Source: Maratus speciosus (lineage: Eukaryota > Arthropoda > Arachnida > Araneae > Salticidae). From it: a DNA stretch of 64,000 nucleotides. Of this stretch, positions 1-10,517 are shown one piece after another. The notes under the pieces are model-generated. The model did no database searches. It worked only from the letters and a program-made list of their open reading frames with translations, and was not told where the DNA came from. The position numbers and the translations under genes are program-made. The stretch spans positions 20,842,918 through 20,906,917 of the forward strand of contig OZ010798.1 in the NCBI GenBank assembly GCA_963932465.1. The letters run 5' to 3'. Position 1 is the stretch's first letter, and each line of letters opens with the position of its first letter.

Positions 1-606
1 AAAGGGCATAAAAAAAAGAGTCTTTATGAAATGTGATTATGCTTTCAATAATTTAAAATATTATTTTATCAGCATTTAATAATATTACTATTTTCAAGAT
101 GCAGAATCCTGCATACAGCTTCAGCTATGAAATAAATAAAAGGATTAAATAAAATATAAGAATAAAGAAAAATCTATATCGATCATTATCGGATTTATTC
201 CGGTACTATAGTGACGTCGGTTTAAAATGGAGGTAAGTTAAATTTTCTTACCTATTACTGTGGAATATATTTATGTGTTGATATAAATAAAATTACTAAT
301 CACAAAAATAAAATTCCGAATTCACGGCTATGCCGCAGGATTCAATATCCTATCACTTGAGAACCATCCTAAGATGAATTTATATGCAAATATCTTTCTA
401 TAATTTTATACAGTATATATGTTCTTATGTAGCAGTTTTAAACATAATCAGTCAAGTAATGCTTCAATCTTAGCAATGATTCTTTTATGTCGCATCGATA
501 AGTGCTCACAAAATACTTTCAGAAATACTTCTCCAATTCACGGAAATATCCCTGACAGCACTACCACAGGTATATATCCGAGAATTGAAGAAATTTCCGT
601 TCTTTT
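1..606. other. AT-rich sequence, nothing recognised
   Basis: No gene, inverted repeat or family shared with the rest of the window was recognised. A short reading frame at 419-628 looks like chance and runs into the repeat that follows. Confidence 0.5.
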
Positions 607-610
607 TTTT

Positions 611-1702
611 AGGGTTTCGTTCATCTGACGAAACCCTATTCGTCTCACTCCTTTGTCCGTCTGTCTGTCCGTCACAGAGCCCGTCCTCAGAAACTATACT
701 TGTTAGAGACTTGAAATTTTGGGTACTTATAGCTGAACACCTCACATCAAACAACGAATCATAAAATTTTGAAAAAGTCGGTAATTAACCGAATTACGGG
801 CTAATTAACTTCTAAAATTAACCAATCAACCTTTTGACCACAGCTACGAACGCCCCTTCTCCAAATCAGCGGAGTTTCTCCTAAGGGTTGCCAGTAAAAT
901 CAGCGGATGCATGGTTATCACGGAGGAAATTAAGCATTAAATGAAGTGGACATTTAAAAAGCGAAATCGCATCTCCCAAAGTATTGGTTCTACAAATTCA
1001 TAAAAGGTATAGACAGACGCGGAAAAAATTCTTCTTTATTTTGGTATAAAGTTCAAATTTCTGCGTTGGGTATAACGCAAAAAATCTACTAAAAATAGAT
1101 CGATAAAAATTTAATTTCTGTATTTGAAAAGACAATGAAAAGAGATTTCATTTCAGCGGAAAGCAGCTTTCAGACATATCGGCGCTGGAGAAATTTAAGC
1201 AGAGGATATTTACGAAATTTAAACTTTTTAAATATTAAATTTTTAGATTAATTTATTTTACATCTCCACGTAAAAATTTTCGCTGATTTCATACATACCC
1301 AGTTCAAACTCCTAGCTTAATTACAAGCTGAGATATTAATTATTATTTCATTAATTGGATCATTGCTTTAAAACTTTCCTTTCAACGGGTTTTTTATCTC
1401 AGACATGACGACGCACTTGCGGTTTTTGTTTTAATACGAAATTTAATCTTTTTAAATATTAATTTTTTTGATAAAATTTTTTGACATCCGGACAGGAAAT
1501 CTCTCGCAGATTTCATACATACCCAGTTCAAAGAGCTAGCTTAATTAGAAGTTGAGATATTAATTATTATTTAATTAATCTGTTTCATTTCTATATAATG
1601 CATGGATTAAAATGGAGGCGCGTGCTTTTTTAACCACGTTTGAAAGGAATATTAAACGAAACCCTTTGTGCGATCTATGATCATACTTACCCACATGTTT
1701 TT
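611..1702. repeat. Dispersed repeat family A, copy 1
   Basis: It opens with a hairpin (AGGGTTTCGT, 7-base loop, ACGAAACCCT) followed by GTCTGTCTGTCCGTC-type pentamers and a conserved block around 700-775. It closes with ACGAAACCCT at 1656-1665 and about 35 more conserved bases. The same opening, block and closing segment recur at 38239-39161, which defines the family. The AGGGTTTCGTT start and AACGAAACCCT close act as short inverted termini. The interior (780-1600) is AT-rich with two similar blocks near 1200-1330 and 1430-1570. No coding capacity is seen, and the class is not recognised; a non-autonomous DNA element is possible. Confidence 0.65.
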
Positions 1703-1782
1703 TCAGTTCTAGGAAAGAAAATTTCCGTAATCTGGAAAAGGGAGTTTAAAAAAAAATACATCTCTCGTTCTTACGTGGATCA

Positions 1783-1850
1783 CATTGGCTTTGAACCTGG
1801 GACCGCGCGTTTCAAATCGAGCACCTTTACCACTCGGCCAGCGAGCAATT
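1783..1850 (-). pseudogene. tRNA-like pseudogene (Ser/Leu type)
   Basis: On the minus strand there is an A-box-like segment (TGGCCGAGTGG, near 1832-1842) and, about 40 bases on, a B-box-like segment (GGTTCAAAGCC, near 1785-1797). This is the pol III internal promoter layout of a class II tRNA. I could not build a convincing acceptor stem or anticodon loop, so it is called a pseudogene or the head of a tRNA-derived SINE. It sits about 80 bp beyond the end of repeat A copy 1. Confidence 0.45.
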
Positions 1851-2748
1851 TGGAGAGAGAGAGTTTAAAATGAAAATATGAGTTTTCTTCAAATGGGGGG
1901 GGGGGGAGGATTGGTAAGGCTTGTTAAATTTCTTGTTTAAAGAGCTCGGAAATTTATACTTAATTGCAGGGACATTTCGTCGTTACGAAATATTGGTTGG
2001 TGTTTTAACACTTATAGAATAATAGAAGATAAAGATTATTGCATATAAGCATATTTTTCAATAAGACATGATTTAATTGTTAGATGTAAAATATGAATAT
2101 TATATTTTTAGTTAAATTCGAGAAGATATGTTTACTTTTCTGCTTAAAATCGAATTTTTAACTTGGTTGAACTACTCTCTATATTTTTAATGTGTTCGTT
2201 TAGAATATATTTTACATGCGAATATTTTTTTAACACTCTAAAAAATAAATGGAGAATAAGTTTAAATGAATGAGAAAATGGCTACTTTATTCAAATCGAA
2301 AGCATTGTTTTTGTTTGTTTGTTTTAAAATAAAATTAGAAATATTTATTTGTTGAATTTTTGGTTTGTCATTTTAAAAATAAATTCGAACTTTGGTATTA
2401 ATACAGCCAATGCGCATGCGTGGAAGAAATAAATGGAATTTTCTCCTCTTTTTCGGACTTCCGGGAAGAATGTATGGAAAAAACATGTTTTCTAGGAGAA
2501 CGGAAATTATTTGTTTAAAAATGACGAATAATTTAGTGTGTAAAGACGAATTTTTCTGACAGTATGTAATCTAAACAGACTATATTGTGACATATTCGTG
2601 AAACCTACTAACAAATCGAATAGCTTTTCTGCATTTTCATATAAAAGATAAATATTTAAAAAAGAAAAAATGGTGTTGAATTTGACGCTTGTAACCGATT
2701 TTAGAGTCTTGAGAGTCAGTGAAACTTTCATTATAAAATCTATACTAA
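1851..2748. other. AT-rich spacer, nothing recognised
   Basis: Contains a G run near 1896-1907 and otherwise unstructured AT-rich sequence. No repeat family found elsewhere in the window was recognised. Confidence 0.5.
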
Positions 2749-3176
2749 TTAAGACTGTTCTCAACTGCTCTACACAACAAGCGCAAAAAGTTTTGACCCA
2801 TTTACAAATTCATTTTTTAACGGAAAAATATAAAATTGGTAGGTCTGACTAGGGAAGCGATTTGGAATCGAACTCTGTTTTCCGTTTTTGGATAAATGAA
2901 TTACCTATCGAGTTATAAGCATTTTTGATCATGTGACATGGCGTTTTTCTCCCTCCACTGACTGGTTTTTCTGCTTGGGTCCAGAAATTCGGTTCAAAAC
3001 GGCTACTTTGACACTATTTTCTGAAAGATCTATTGTGTTTGCAAAAAAGACGGAAAAAGCAATTCGATGACATAGTTTCTGAACAATAACACCTGTTAAT
3101 TTCATGCATTTCCGAACAAAAATAAATTAAAACTTATGTCATAAAGTTGCCTTTTTGGATTTGGGAACAGCCTTAA
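2749..3176 (+). mobile_element. TTAA MITE family D, copy
   Basis: A 428-bp unit with TTAA at both ends. The left end reads TTAAGACTGTTCTCAACTGC and the right end is the reverse complement of TTAAGGCTGTTCCCAAATCC. Inside are the family landmarks: an ACAAGCGCAAAA block, GGAATCGAACTGT, TATCGAGTTATAAGC, ATTCGGTTCAAAACG and a TTTCTGAACAA block. It has no transposase. Mobilisation in trans by a piggyBac-type transposase is inference from the TTAA target. Confidence 0.85.
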
Positions 3177-3726
3177 ATATGGGAGATTTTTTTTTTTTTT
3201 TTTTTTTGTAAAAATGAAATAGGTTATAAAATTCCAACAGTTCAAAATTCCAAATCTGCAAATATCATGTTTTTTAACGTATAAAACTGAAAAATATAAA
3301 ACAATGGAGCTTATACTTAAAAATGTCGGAATAAAGCAAGCTACAAAATAATTTTAGACGGGCATTTTTACTTTAACTTGTCAAATGCAGCGACCGTTCC
3401 TACTTAGGGGGGAAAATGATTTATTTCTCAACCATTTTGAAATTCCGAGGCGCAAGAGTAGACAGGAGATAATGGCATCAGCTGACCGGTACAGGGATTT
3501 CTTCTTACTCCTTGCCCGGTTTGCGATGGAAATAGAAACATATCCATTTCATCAAATGATAGACTATGCGAGATTTGTCAGGAGAAAAGGAGAGAAATTC
3601 TTTTTTTCGAATAACAAGATTATTTGCGCTATTTCTACGCTGTCAAATAACACCTTTTTAAGATTCCGCTTTACGGTTATTTTGTTTGTAAATTTTAGAT
3701 TAAAACGATGATACCTTTAATAAATA
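3177..3726 (+). other. Spacer with an unrecognised 108-codon ORF (3385-3711)
   Basis: A T-run lies at about 3189-3207. The open frame at 3385-3711 begins MQRPFLLRGEND and ends with TGA. Its middle (about residues 25-70) is rich in Arg, Phe, Met and Glu and is more protein-like than most frames here, but no domain is recognised. It lies between MITE D and element H. It may be a chance ORF or a remnant of a transposon or exon. Confidence 0.25.
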
Positions 3727-5195
3727 CCGTATATACTAGTATATACGTTGACTCCGACAATTCTTAATAAAAAGTTTGAAAAAAATTGAATTTTCGTGTA
3801 TAAGTTGAACCACATTTTTGATAGTAGTATGTTGAAAAATTATTTGTAATCGAGGATTAAAATAATAATAATAATAATAATAATAATTTTTATTAAATTA
3901 GTAATTTCTTTCTACGCTTCTAATAACTTTTTTTTTTAATTCAACGTTTTAAAACTGTATAATTATGAAAGATCGAAGAAGCTTATGGGGGTAGGATACC
4001 TTTAAACCTGCAAAAATTTCGAATTTTTTTTAACATATTTTGATTCTGTAATCATTTCTGAACATCATGCAAAAAACCGCATTAAAAAATTCCCATTAGT
4101 TTACTAATTATGGCTGTTTTAATAATACTAAGTATTAAGGCGACATTAGGATAATTAAGCTTTGCATTGCGTTTATTCAAAACGATGAATTTCGATACTG
4201 CGCACAGTGTTACTAAAAAACTATATACACGGCAATCAAAAAAATCTTTCACCACATATTCATTACTGTATTATCTACAACTTAAAACCAGAAAAAGGTA
4301 AGATTTTATTTTATTTTTTGTTTTTTACTTTGAAAATATTTTTAAAAAAGTGAAAATTTTTAATTTTTTGTTAATTTTTTAATTTAGTCAATTTTTTTTT
4401 ACAAATATTCTGGTTTTAGTTCAAATTAACAGCATTATGTATATTTATTGTCACCAAAATTTCCTCTTTATATGCATATTTTCAGATTTTATCATGCGCG
4501 CAAGATTTTTTTCTCTCATTATCATGTATTTCTAAACTTATCATTTCAATATTTATTTATGAATTTACAAGTATATACATATATTTAAATATAAATATAA
4601 GCTTTATATTTAAATGAAGTTTGATTTTTATTTTTGACTTATTACACAAGTTTTGAAGCTTGGAACAAAGTGGTATTTTTTCCTTTTTCGACGTGTTCAA
4701 AGGTATCCTACTCCCTTAAACTATTTTGAAACCTTTTTAGATCAATTCAATAATACTTAAAAATAAAAAAAATCTTTCAAACATCTATTCAAGCTTTATT
4801 TACGATGATAAACCACTTCATAGACTGCTAAAATAGAGTACTTCTTTGTATTGCAGGACTTTTAGGAGATACATCTAGAAGCATTCTCGAGTTGAACTCT
4901 TTTTAAAAAGGGGATTAAATTATTGCAAGGAATGCCCCTGAATAGAAGGGAAGAGAAAATTACAGGGACGTTATTGTTGAGATTTTATTGTCAATCACAG
5001 GGAAATGACCATTGTCCACTTTTATTTCTCGCTCCCACCTAGACCCATTTGTGATTACTTAAAAGACTTACCCATTCGCCGATTATCTGCAATTTTTTTC
5101 CTCCTAACTGGTGTACAAGTCGACCCCCCCCCATTTTCAACTCCCAAATTTCGTCTAAAATTCATCGACTTATACACTGTTACACACTTATACGG
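3727..5195 (+). mobile_element. TA-flanked MITE family H, copy 1 (interrupted)
   Basis: The left end is CCGTATATACTAGTATATAC and the right end is the complement (…CTTATACGG), flanked by TA on each side. The interior matches the copies at 7494-8239 and 29660-30438: a TTGAATTTTCGTGTATAAG block, ACGTTTTAAAACTGTATAATTATG, AAGCATTCTC..GTTGAACTC, and a C-run with GTCGACCCCC near the right end. Without its 737-bp insertion (3983-4719) it would be about 730 bp, the size of the other copies. Confidence 0.75.
3983..4719. mobile_element. TTAA-type element family I nested in H
   Basis: Inverted ends GGGGGTAGGATACCTTT and AAAGGTATCCTACTCCC are bounded by TTAT on the left and TTAA on the right. Copies 2 and 3 of family H read straight through this point with a single TTAA, so this is a 737-bp insertion into TTAA with one mutated flank. 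The interior is very AT-rich and has no reading frame. It is the only copy in this window. Confidence 0.75.
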
Positions 5196-5303
5196 TACTT
5201 ATTTTTATACACATTAGCTTACATTAGTTCATAAAATTGCAAGTAATATAAACATAAATCAAAACTTTACAAGGTATCATTTGACATTGGTATAGCAATA
5301 GAG

Positions 5304-5405
5304 TTAAGGCTGTTTGTTCTCAAATCCAAAAGATCTACTTACAGACACATTTTTAAATTCATTTTTGTTTGAAACGCATGAAATGGGCAACACACTGTTA
5401 AAAAT
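5304..5405 (-). mobile_element. Family D fragment
   Basis: Begins TTAAGGCTGTTTGTTCTCAA and continues with the D right-end block on the minus strand (AAATCCAAAAG, ATTCATTTTTGTTTG, ACGCATGAAA), then loses similarity. It is a truncated copy just upstream of a nearly complete one. Confidence 0.6.
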
Positions 5406-5468
5406 TTCACTACAAACACAGAAAAAAAAAAAAAACGAGACTATCTATAAATTTACACTAGTTCCCGG

Positions 5469-5904
5469 TTAAGGATGTTCTCAAATCGAAAAGGGCAACT
5501 TTCTGACATAAATTTTAATTTATTTTTGTTCGAAAATGCATGAAACTAGCTGGTGTTGTTGTTCAGAAACTATGTCATTGAGCTGTTTTTCATTTTTTTT
5601 CATTTTTTTCTTTTTTGTTTGCAAACGCACTAGATCTTTCAGAAAATAATGTCAAAGTGGGCGTTTTGAACCGAATTTCCGCGCGAAGGGAGAAAGAGCA
5701 CTCAAGAGCGGGCAAAAAACGTGTATGTCACGTGATCAAAATGGCTTATAACTCAATAGGCAATGGATGGATCAAAACATGGAAAAAACAGTTCAATTCC
5801 AAATCGTTTCTATGGCCAGGCTTTCCAATTTTATACCTTCCCGTTAAAAAAGGAATTTGTAAATGGTGTCAAAACGTTCTCCGCTTGTTGAGCAGAACAG
5901 TTAA
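5469..5904 (-). mobile_element. TTAA MITE family D, copy
   Basis: Starts TTAAGGATGTTCTCAAATCG and runs through all D landmarks on the minus strand, including TTTTGAACCGAATTTCC and GTCACGTGATCAAAATG. At the far end the usual GTTGAGAACAGCC is shortened to AGAACAG before a TTAA shared with the family C copy at 5901. The plus-strand frame at 5615-5935 is the longest version of a frame that recurs in several D copies. Confidence 0.8.
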
Positions 5905-6311
5905 GGGTGTATTCCGATCCAAACTGCTTATTTAAAATTCATTTTTGCTCTCAAACGCATCAAACTTGGAAATTCTCTTATTTTAGAAACTACATAATGT
6001 GCGGTGCTTCTTAATTTTTTGATAAATGCAGAAAATACTGTAAAAAACGCTGTCAAAGTTGGCATTTTGAACCGAATTTTTCGAAGCGGGCGATCTGGGA
6101 ATGAAAAAAATGGTCATACTGAGAAAATAATTGTTTAAAAATCAAATTCTAATGAATTGAGCTGAAAATGAAATCACACGGCATGTTAAACATGTCTTCA
6201 GAAATCACCCCAGCAAGTTTCGTGTTTTTACTTTTAAAAATGAGTCTGAAAATGTCTCAGAAAATTTCGAGCTGTTGAGGGTGGAAAAATATTTTTTGAA
6301 TACACCCTTAA
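5901..6311 (+). mobile_element. TTAA MITE family C, copy 1
   Basis: Ends TTAAGGGTGTATTCCGATCC and …GAATACACCCTTAA. At 411 bp it is slightly shorter than the 424-bp norm because a few bases near 5930 are missing (the TTTCTGATTCATT segment seen in other copies). The left TTAA is shared with the flanking D copy, so the two elements abut on one target site. Confidence 0.85.
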
Positions 6312-6451
6312 GAACTTAAATGCATTCGATAGAGTTTCTCGGTCTTCATTTTACAGACGTTTTCCTTTTCTTATATCAAATTCCCTCTAAGGTAAATAAA
6401 ATCATAAGACGAGACGCAATTTTTCACCTTGATTCAAACATAAAATATGCA

Positions 6452-7338
6452 CAGTCGAACTCGCTTATAGTGAGTGCGAAGGGACCGTGATATTTGCTTG
6501 TTATAACCGGGTGCTTGTAAAACACGGGTTCGTAAAAAATTGCAAAAATTAATGCATACTTACTTCATTATACATATTTATTTTTTATTTCTGTATAGTA
6601 CAAAAGAAGTTGGTTAATTTGCTTTGAACTGTCTTATTGTCTCTTTCTTGTTCTTCGTAGAAGACTCGTGATCCGAAAAACATCGTCATTTGCACCCCCG
6701 GCTTCGAAAAAAGTTTTAAGTTTTTCTGCGCACTCAAAAGCAGTTGAGTATGTTGAGAGCGGTTCAGCTTGAAATTCTTCACATTCGACGTTATCATCAT
6801 TTTTTTCATCTTCTTCTGCTACAATATCCTCGGGAGTAGGTATATGGGAAGTGATAACATTGGCGTCAACAGATACATAATTTTCAAATTGTTCTCTACT
6901 CATTTCCAAATTTTGCAAGTTGTCTACTTCTACTTCTTCCCCAGAGATTTGCTACTCTTGAAAAATATCCAATCCAGCCTTACGGAAGCAATTGGTTATG
7001 CATGTGGATGCAACGTTTATCATGTCGCTTCCAGTATTTTTACATTCGCATTTGAGGTTGTTCCTATTGTTCTGAAAATTTATAACTCATCACTAACTTT
7101 CGGTTAACTTCGGGATGTTAAAGGAATTTTTCTAAGAAACGATTAATTGAGCTGGAGAGGTGGAAGTCAATAGAAATTTTATAAATCACAAAAACATTGC
7201 TCGCTATAACAGGGGTTTGCTCGTTAAAAGCGAGTTATGCTCCCATAGACTTAACATTGTACCAACCAAGTATTTCTGATTTCCTCATTAAATCCGTGTT
7301 CTCGTTAAATCAGTGCTCGTTATAAGAGAGTTAGACTG
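6452..7338 (-). mobile_element. Internally deleted pogo/Tigger-like transposon
   Basis: The left end CAGTCGAACTCGCTTATAG and right end CTCTTATAACGAG…, complement CAGTCTAACTCTC, form imperfect TIRs of the pogo/Tigger style. CGCTATAAC and GCTCGTTAAA-type motifs repeat in the subterminal region. A TA follows the right end; the left flank is CA, so that TA may have mutated. Only the 3' third of the transposase remains, on the minus strand. At 887 bp it is far shorter than the roughly 2-2.5 kb of complete Tigger elements. Confidence 0.65.
6634..7090 (-). pseudogene. pogo/Tigger-like transposase, C-terminal remnant
   Basis: Read on the minus strand from about 7090, the frame includes VASTCITNCFRKAGLDIF, resembling the conserved segment after the DDE catalytic core in Tigger/pogo/CENP-B-like transposases. 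An in-frame stop follows at 6952-6954, then an acidic stretch and a C-terminal helix with KTFFEAGG, ending in SLLRRTRKRQ and a stop at 6634. The DNA-binding CENP-B half and all catalytic Asp residues are absent, so it cannot be active. The identification rests on the NCFRKAG motif, the acidic tail and the matching TIRs. A short downstream frame from the Met near 6918 is open but is probably only a relic. Confidence 0.6.
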
Positions 7339-7493
7339 TACTATGAACTTTTAAAAGTTCACTGTTTCACTTAAAAGGCGACTAAAACAATAAAAGAGAG
7401 ATGTTACAATTTAAAAATATACATTTTATTAAAAAACTTCTTAGTACTTTCGGGCTTTCAAAAGGCCTTCATCAGAGAATATTATATTAACTA
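7339..7493 (-). other. Spacer with a hammerhead-like core (minus strand)
   Basis: The minus strand reads CTGATGA, then a GGC…GCC stem-like segment, then GAAA, within about 7443-7480. These are two of the three conserved boxes of hammerhead ribozymes. Stem III and the cleavage-site side could not be completed convincingly and the pair closing stem II would be A-C, so this is only suggestive. Confidence 0.2.
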
Positions 7494-8239
7494 CCGTATA
7501 TACTCGTGTATAGGTCAAAGAATTTTAGACAAAATTTGGGAGTTGAAAGTGGGGGTCGACTTACACACGAGTTAGTAAAAGAAAAAAAAAATTCGCAGGT
7601 AATCGGCGAATGGGTAAGTCTTTTAAGTAATTACATATGGGTCTAGATTGGAGAGGGAGATAAAATCGGACAGCGGTCATTTCTCCGTGATTGACAAAAA
7701 AAGTTCAACAATAATGTCCCTGTAATTGCTCTGCATCCATTTTTTCTTGGGATAGAATTCCCTTCAAGACAGGGAAATTACTTTCAACATTTTAATCCCC
7801 TTTTTAAAATGAGTTCAACTTGAGAATGCTTCTAAATATCTCTTCTAAAAGTTCTACAATACAAAGAAGTATACTATATTTTAGCAGTCTAAGAAGTTGT
7901 TTACCCTTCTAAATAAGGCTTGAATAGATTTTTGAAAGATGTTTTTCTTTTTAAGTATCATTAAATTGATGTGAATAGGTTTCAAAATAGTTTAAACTTC
8001 TTCGGTTTTACATAATTACACAGTTTTAAAACGTTGAATTTTTAAAAGAAAGTCTGATTAGAAACGTAGAAATAAAAATGTTTACTAATTTAATGAAAAT
8101 TTATTTTTATTTTTTTAAATCCTCGATTACAAATTATTTTTCAACGTATTACCAGAAATGTAGTTCGACTTACACTTTTTTTTCAAAATTTTGCTTAAGA
8201 ATTGGGAGGGGGGGTCGACTTATACACAAGTATATACGG
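7494..8239 (+). mobile_element. TA-flanked MITE family H, copy 2
   Basis: CCGTATATACTCGTGTATAG at the left and …AGTATATACGG at the right, with TA on both sides (7492-7493 and 8240-8241). At 746 bp it is uninterrupted. It lies in the opposite internal orientation to copies 1 and 3. It lacks family I at the point corresponding to 3983, so it acts as an empty site. It has a G-run with GGGGGGTCGACTTATAC near the right end. Confidence 0.8.
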
Positions 8240-8569
8240 TAATTGCTGTTTATCTATACAAATACGTCACTACGTTTTGAAAACGAGAGAGCCAATAATT
8301 ATTAGAGCTGAAATTAAAAGTAGAAATTACTTTATTATAAAATATGTTATATATAATATAATATATATTTCCTCTAATTAAGTTCAATCAAAAAACTTAA
8401 AACTTAGTTCCATTTTCTATTAGCGTTTACTTGTTTCAATTCACTTAGAAAGAATAAATTTTATCATGTTTACTAATTTTTAAATAAACCCTCAAAGAAC
8501 GAGAAAAAATATAGTTAAATTTCAAAATCCAAGGAAGGTTGATGACTTTTTCTCCGTTGTCTTTTTAAA
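8240..8569. other. AT-rich spacer
   Basis: Contains a TATATAATATAATATATAT tract near 8345-8369. Nothing else is recognised. Confidence 0.5.
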
Positions 8570-8998
8570 TTAAGGCTTTTGTCAAATCCAAAAGGCCAAC
8601 CTTATGATATAAGTTTTAATTCATTTTTGATCGGAAATGCATGAAACTAGCAGGTGTTGTTGTTCAGAAACTATGTCATCGAGCTGTTTTTTCCGATTTT
8701 TTCCAAACGCAATAGATCTTTCAGAAAATAGTGTCAAAGTGGACGTTTTGAACTGAATTTCCGAGTGAAAGAAGAAAAACCACTCAAGAAAGGGGCGATA
8801 AACGTTTTTGTCACGTGATCCAAATCGCTTCTAATTCAGTAGGTAATGTATTGGTCAAAAAATGAAAAACACAGTTCGTTAACAAATTGCTTCCCTGGTC
8901 AGGGTTTCCAATTTTATATCTTTCCGTTAAAAAATGAATTTGTAAATGTGTCAGAACGTTTTGCGCTTGTTGAGCAGAGCATTTGAGAACAGCCTTAA
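8570..8998 (-). mobile_element. TTAA MITE family D, copy
   Basis: A 429-bp copy, beginning TTAAGGCTTTTGTCAAATCC and ending GAGAACAGCCTTAA. All D landmarks are present on the minus strand. Its final TTAA is shared with the family C copy that follows. Confidence 0.85.
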
Positions 8999-9419
8999 GG
9001 GTGTATTCGAAAAAAATATTTTTCCACCCTCAACAGCTCAAAATTTTCTGAGACATTTTCAGACTCATTTTTAAAAGTAAAAACACGAAACTTGCTGGGG
9101 TGATTTCTGAAGACATGTTTAACATGCCGTGTGATTTCATTTTCAGCTCAATTCATTAGAATTTGATTTTTAAACAATTATTTTCTCAGTATGACCATTT
9201 TTTTCATTCCCAGATCGCCCGCTTCGGAAAATTTGGTTCAAAATGCCAACTTTGACAGTGTTTTTTACAGTATTTTCTGCATTTATCAAAAAATTAAGAA
9301 GCACCGCACATTATATAGTTTCTAAATAAGAGAATTTCCAAGTTTGATGCGTTTGAGAGCAAAAATGAATTTTAAAATGAATCAGAAAATAAGCAGTTTG
9401 GATCGGAATACACCCTTAA
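8995..9419 (-). mobile_element. TTAA MITE family C, copy 2
   Basis: Starts TTAAGGGTGTATTCGAAAAA and ends GGAATACACCCTTAA, 425 bp. It abuts D at 8998 through one shared TTAA. Confidence 0.88.
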
Positions 9420-9552
9420 CGAGTAAATAAAATATTGAAAGTTTAAAAGGTTCTACATTTCAAGATTTCAACCTATAACAAACAATTTTTATGGACCATC
9501 AAGTGAACTTCATTAAAGCGGCTTTCAACCACAGAATAAATCTTTTATGAGG

Positions 9553-9780
9553 CTAATATAAGTACATTAACTGTAGACTAAAAAATAATGTTTCTTTTTT
9601 CCATTTATTGTATAGCCCCAAAGCACCTCTAAACGGGGGCCTCGAACCTGGAACTGACAGGGCAATGAAGGCGACCGGCGCCTGCCAGAGGGACGAAGTG
9701 TAAGGCGTGGGGAGGGTCGTGGCCCTGTACTTATGATGCTTTTTTTCGGCTTTCTTTTGTTCCCCCTCTAGACCTGTCAT
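9553..9780 (-). other. GC-richer island with open frame and AATAAA (minus strand)
   Basis: This block is clearly GC-richer than its surroundings. On the minus strand a 75-codon frame beginning MTGLEGEQKK is open, followed within the block by CAATAAATGG, a possible polyadenylation signal near 9600. No protein family is recognised. It could be a 3' end of a transcript, a retroposed fragment or a chance GC-rich patch. Confidence 0.25.
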
Positions 9781-10137
9781 AAGAACGAGCCAATCGATTT
9801 TTTTCTGCTTGTGTTTTTATTTTAGTGCCGCATCGTAAAAAGCAGTGATCACTAAACCAGAGGAAGATGCGAGGGTGAAATAGAAATTCGCCCTGTCTGA
9901 AAAAAATACACTTATACCCCACAACCGGTCATAGCGAACATTTTTATACACTAAAAATTCACAAACAATATCTTCAATGGTGCGTCTCTTTGGCTCGGTA
10001 TGTTTTTAAATGCGTTCGTAACTATATAAATACGTAGAATGTATAGTCGTCTGATACGTCCTTCTGTCCGCATGAAACAGCGCAAAAACTACTCAACCGA
10101 ATGATTTGAAATTTAATGTCATAAATGGTGTCACACT

Positions 10138-10231
10138 TTTTTTCAATATTTTTTACCCCCCCCCCCCCTTTGTCACAAAGTGTCACACTTCACTATACCC
10201 CCCCCTCCCCATTGTCACATGTCACGCTATA
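10138..10231. repeat. C-rich GTCACA-rich flank of Tc1
   Basis: Contains repeated GTGTCACACTT and GTCACA motifs separated by C-runs. Similar sequence with GTGACATCATTTGTGAACG appears at about 12303-12420. The left AATGGTGTCACACT and the complement of the right AATGATGTCACGCT resemble inverted termini of a further element, into which Tc1 inserted. That reading is inference. Confidence 0.35.
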
Positions 10232-10427
10232 CACTATGACGCAAAAGTTTAGACAATGACGTCATTCAGCTTTAAAATGTAGAATTATGACGTCAGAATT
10301 ACAAAAACCTGTAAATATATTCAAAAACTGATTTAAAATGCTATGTACAAAAGACAGTCGTTTTATTTGCAATAATACTAATTTTTTTCATAAAAATTCA
10401 AATGTGCTTGTCGCAAAAGTTTAGACA
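10232..10427 (+). repeat. Left IR/DR of Tc1 element
   Basis: Outer site starts at 10232; inner site TGTCGCAAAAGTTTAGACA lies at 10409-10427. The intervening sequence is AT-rich. Confidence 0.85.
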
Positions 10428-10517
10428 CTATTCTAAATTTCTTTGAATATTCGCTGGCATATGCAAATTTAGAATCGATGATGTCACAAATTTGGAGTAC
10501 TTAAGTTCTGCAAACGA

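Noticed and set aside
611..1702. Repeat A as an LTR retrotransposon or solo LTR
   Set aside because: No TG…CA ends, primer-binding site, polypurine tract or coding remnant was found; the ends are short inverted words instead.
6585..7107. Other frames over the Tigger remnant (6585-6809 minus, 6769-7107 plus)
   Set aside because: They overlap the recognised transposase frame in other registers and lack any motif.
9731..9922. Second minus-strand frame overlapping the GC-rich island
   Set aside because: Overlaps the other frame in a different register with no supporting motif.
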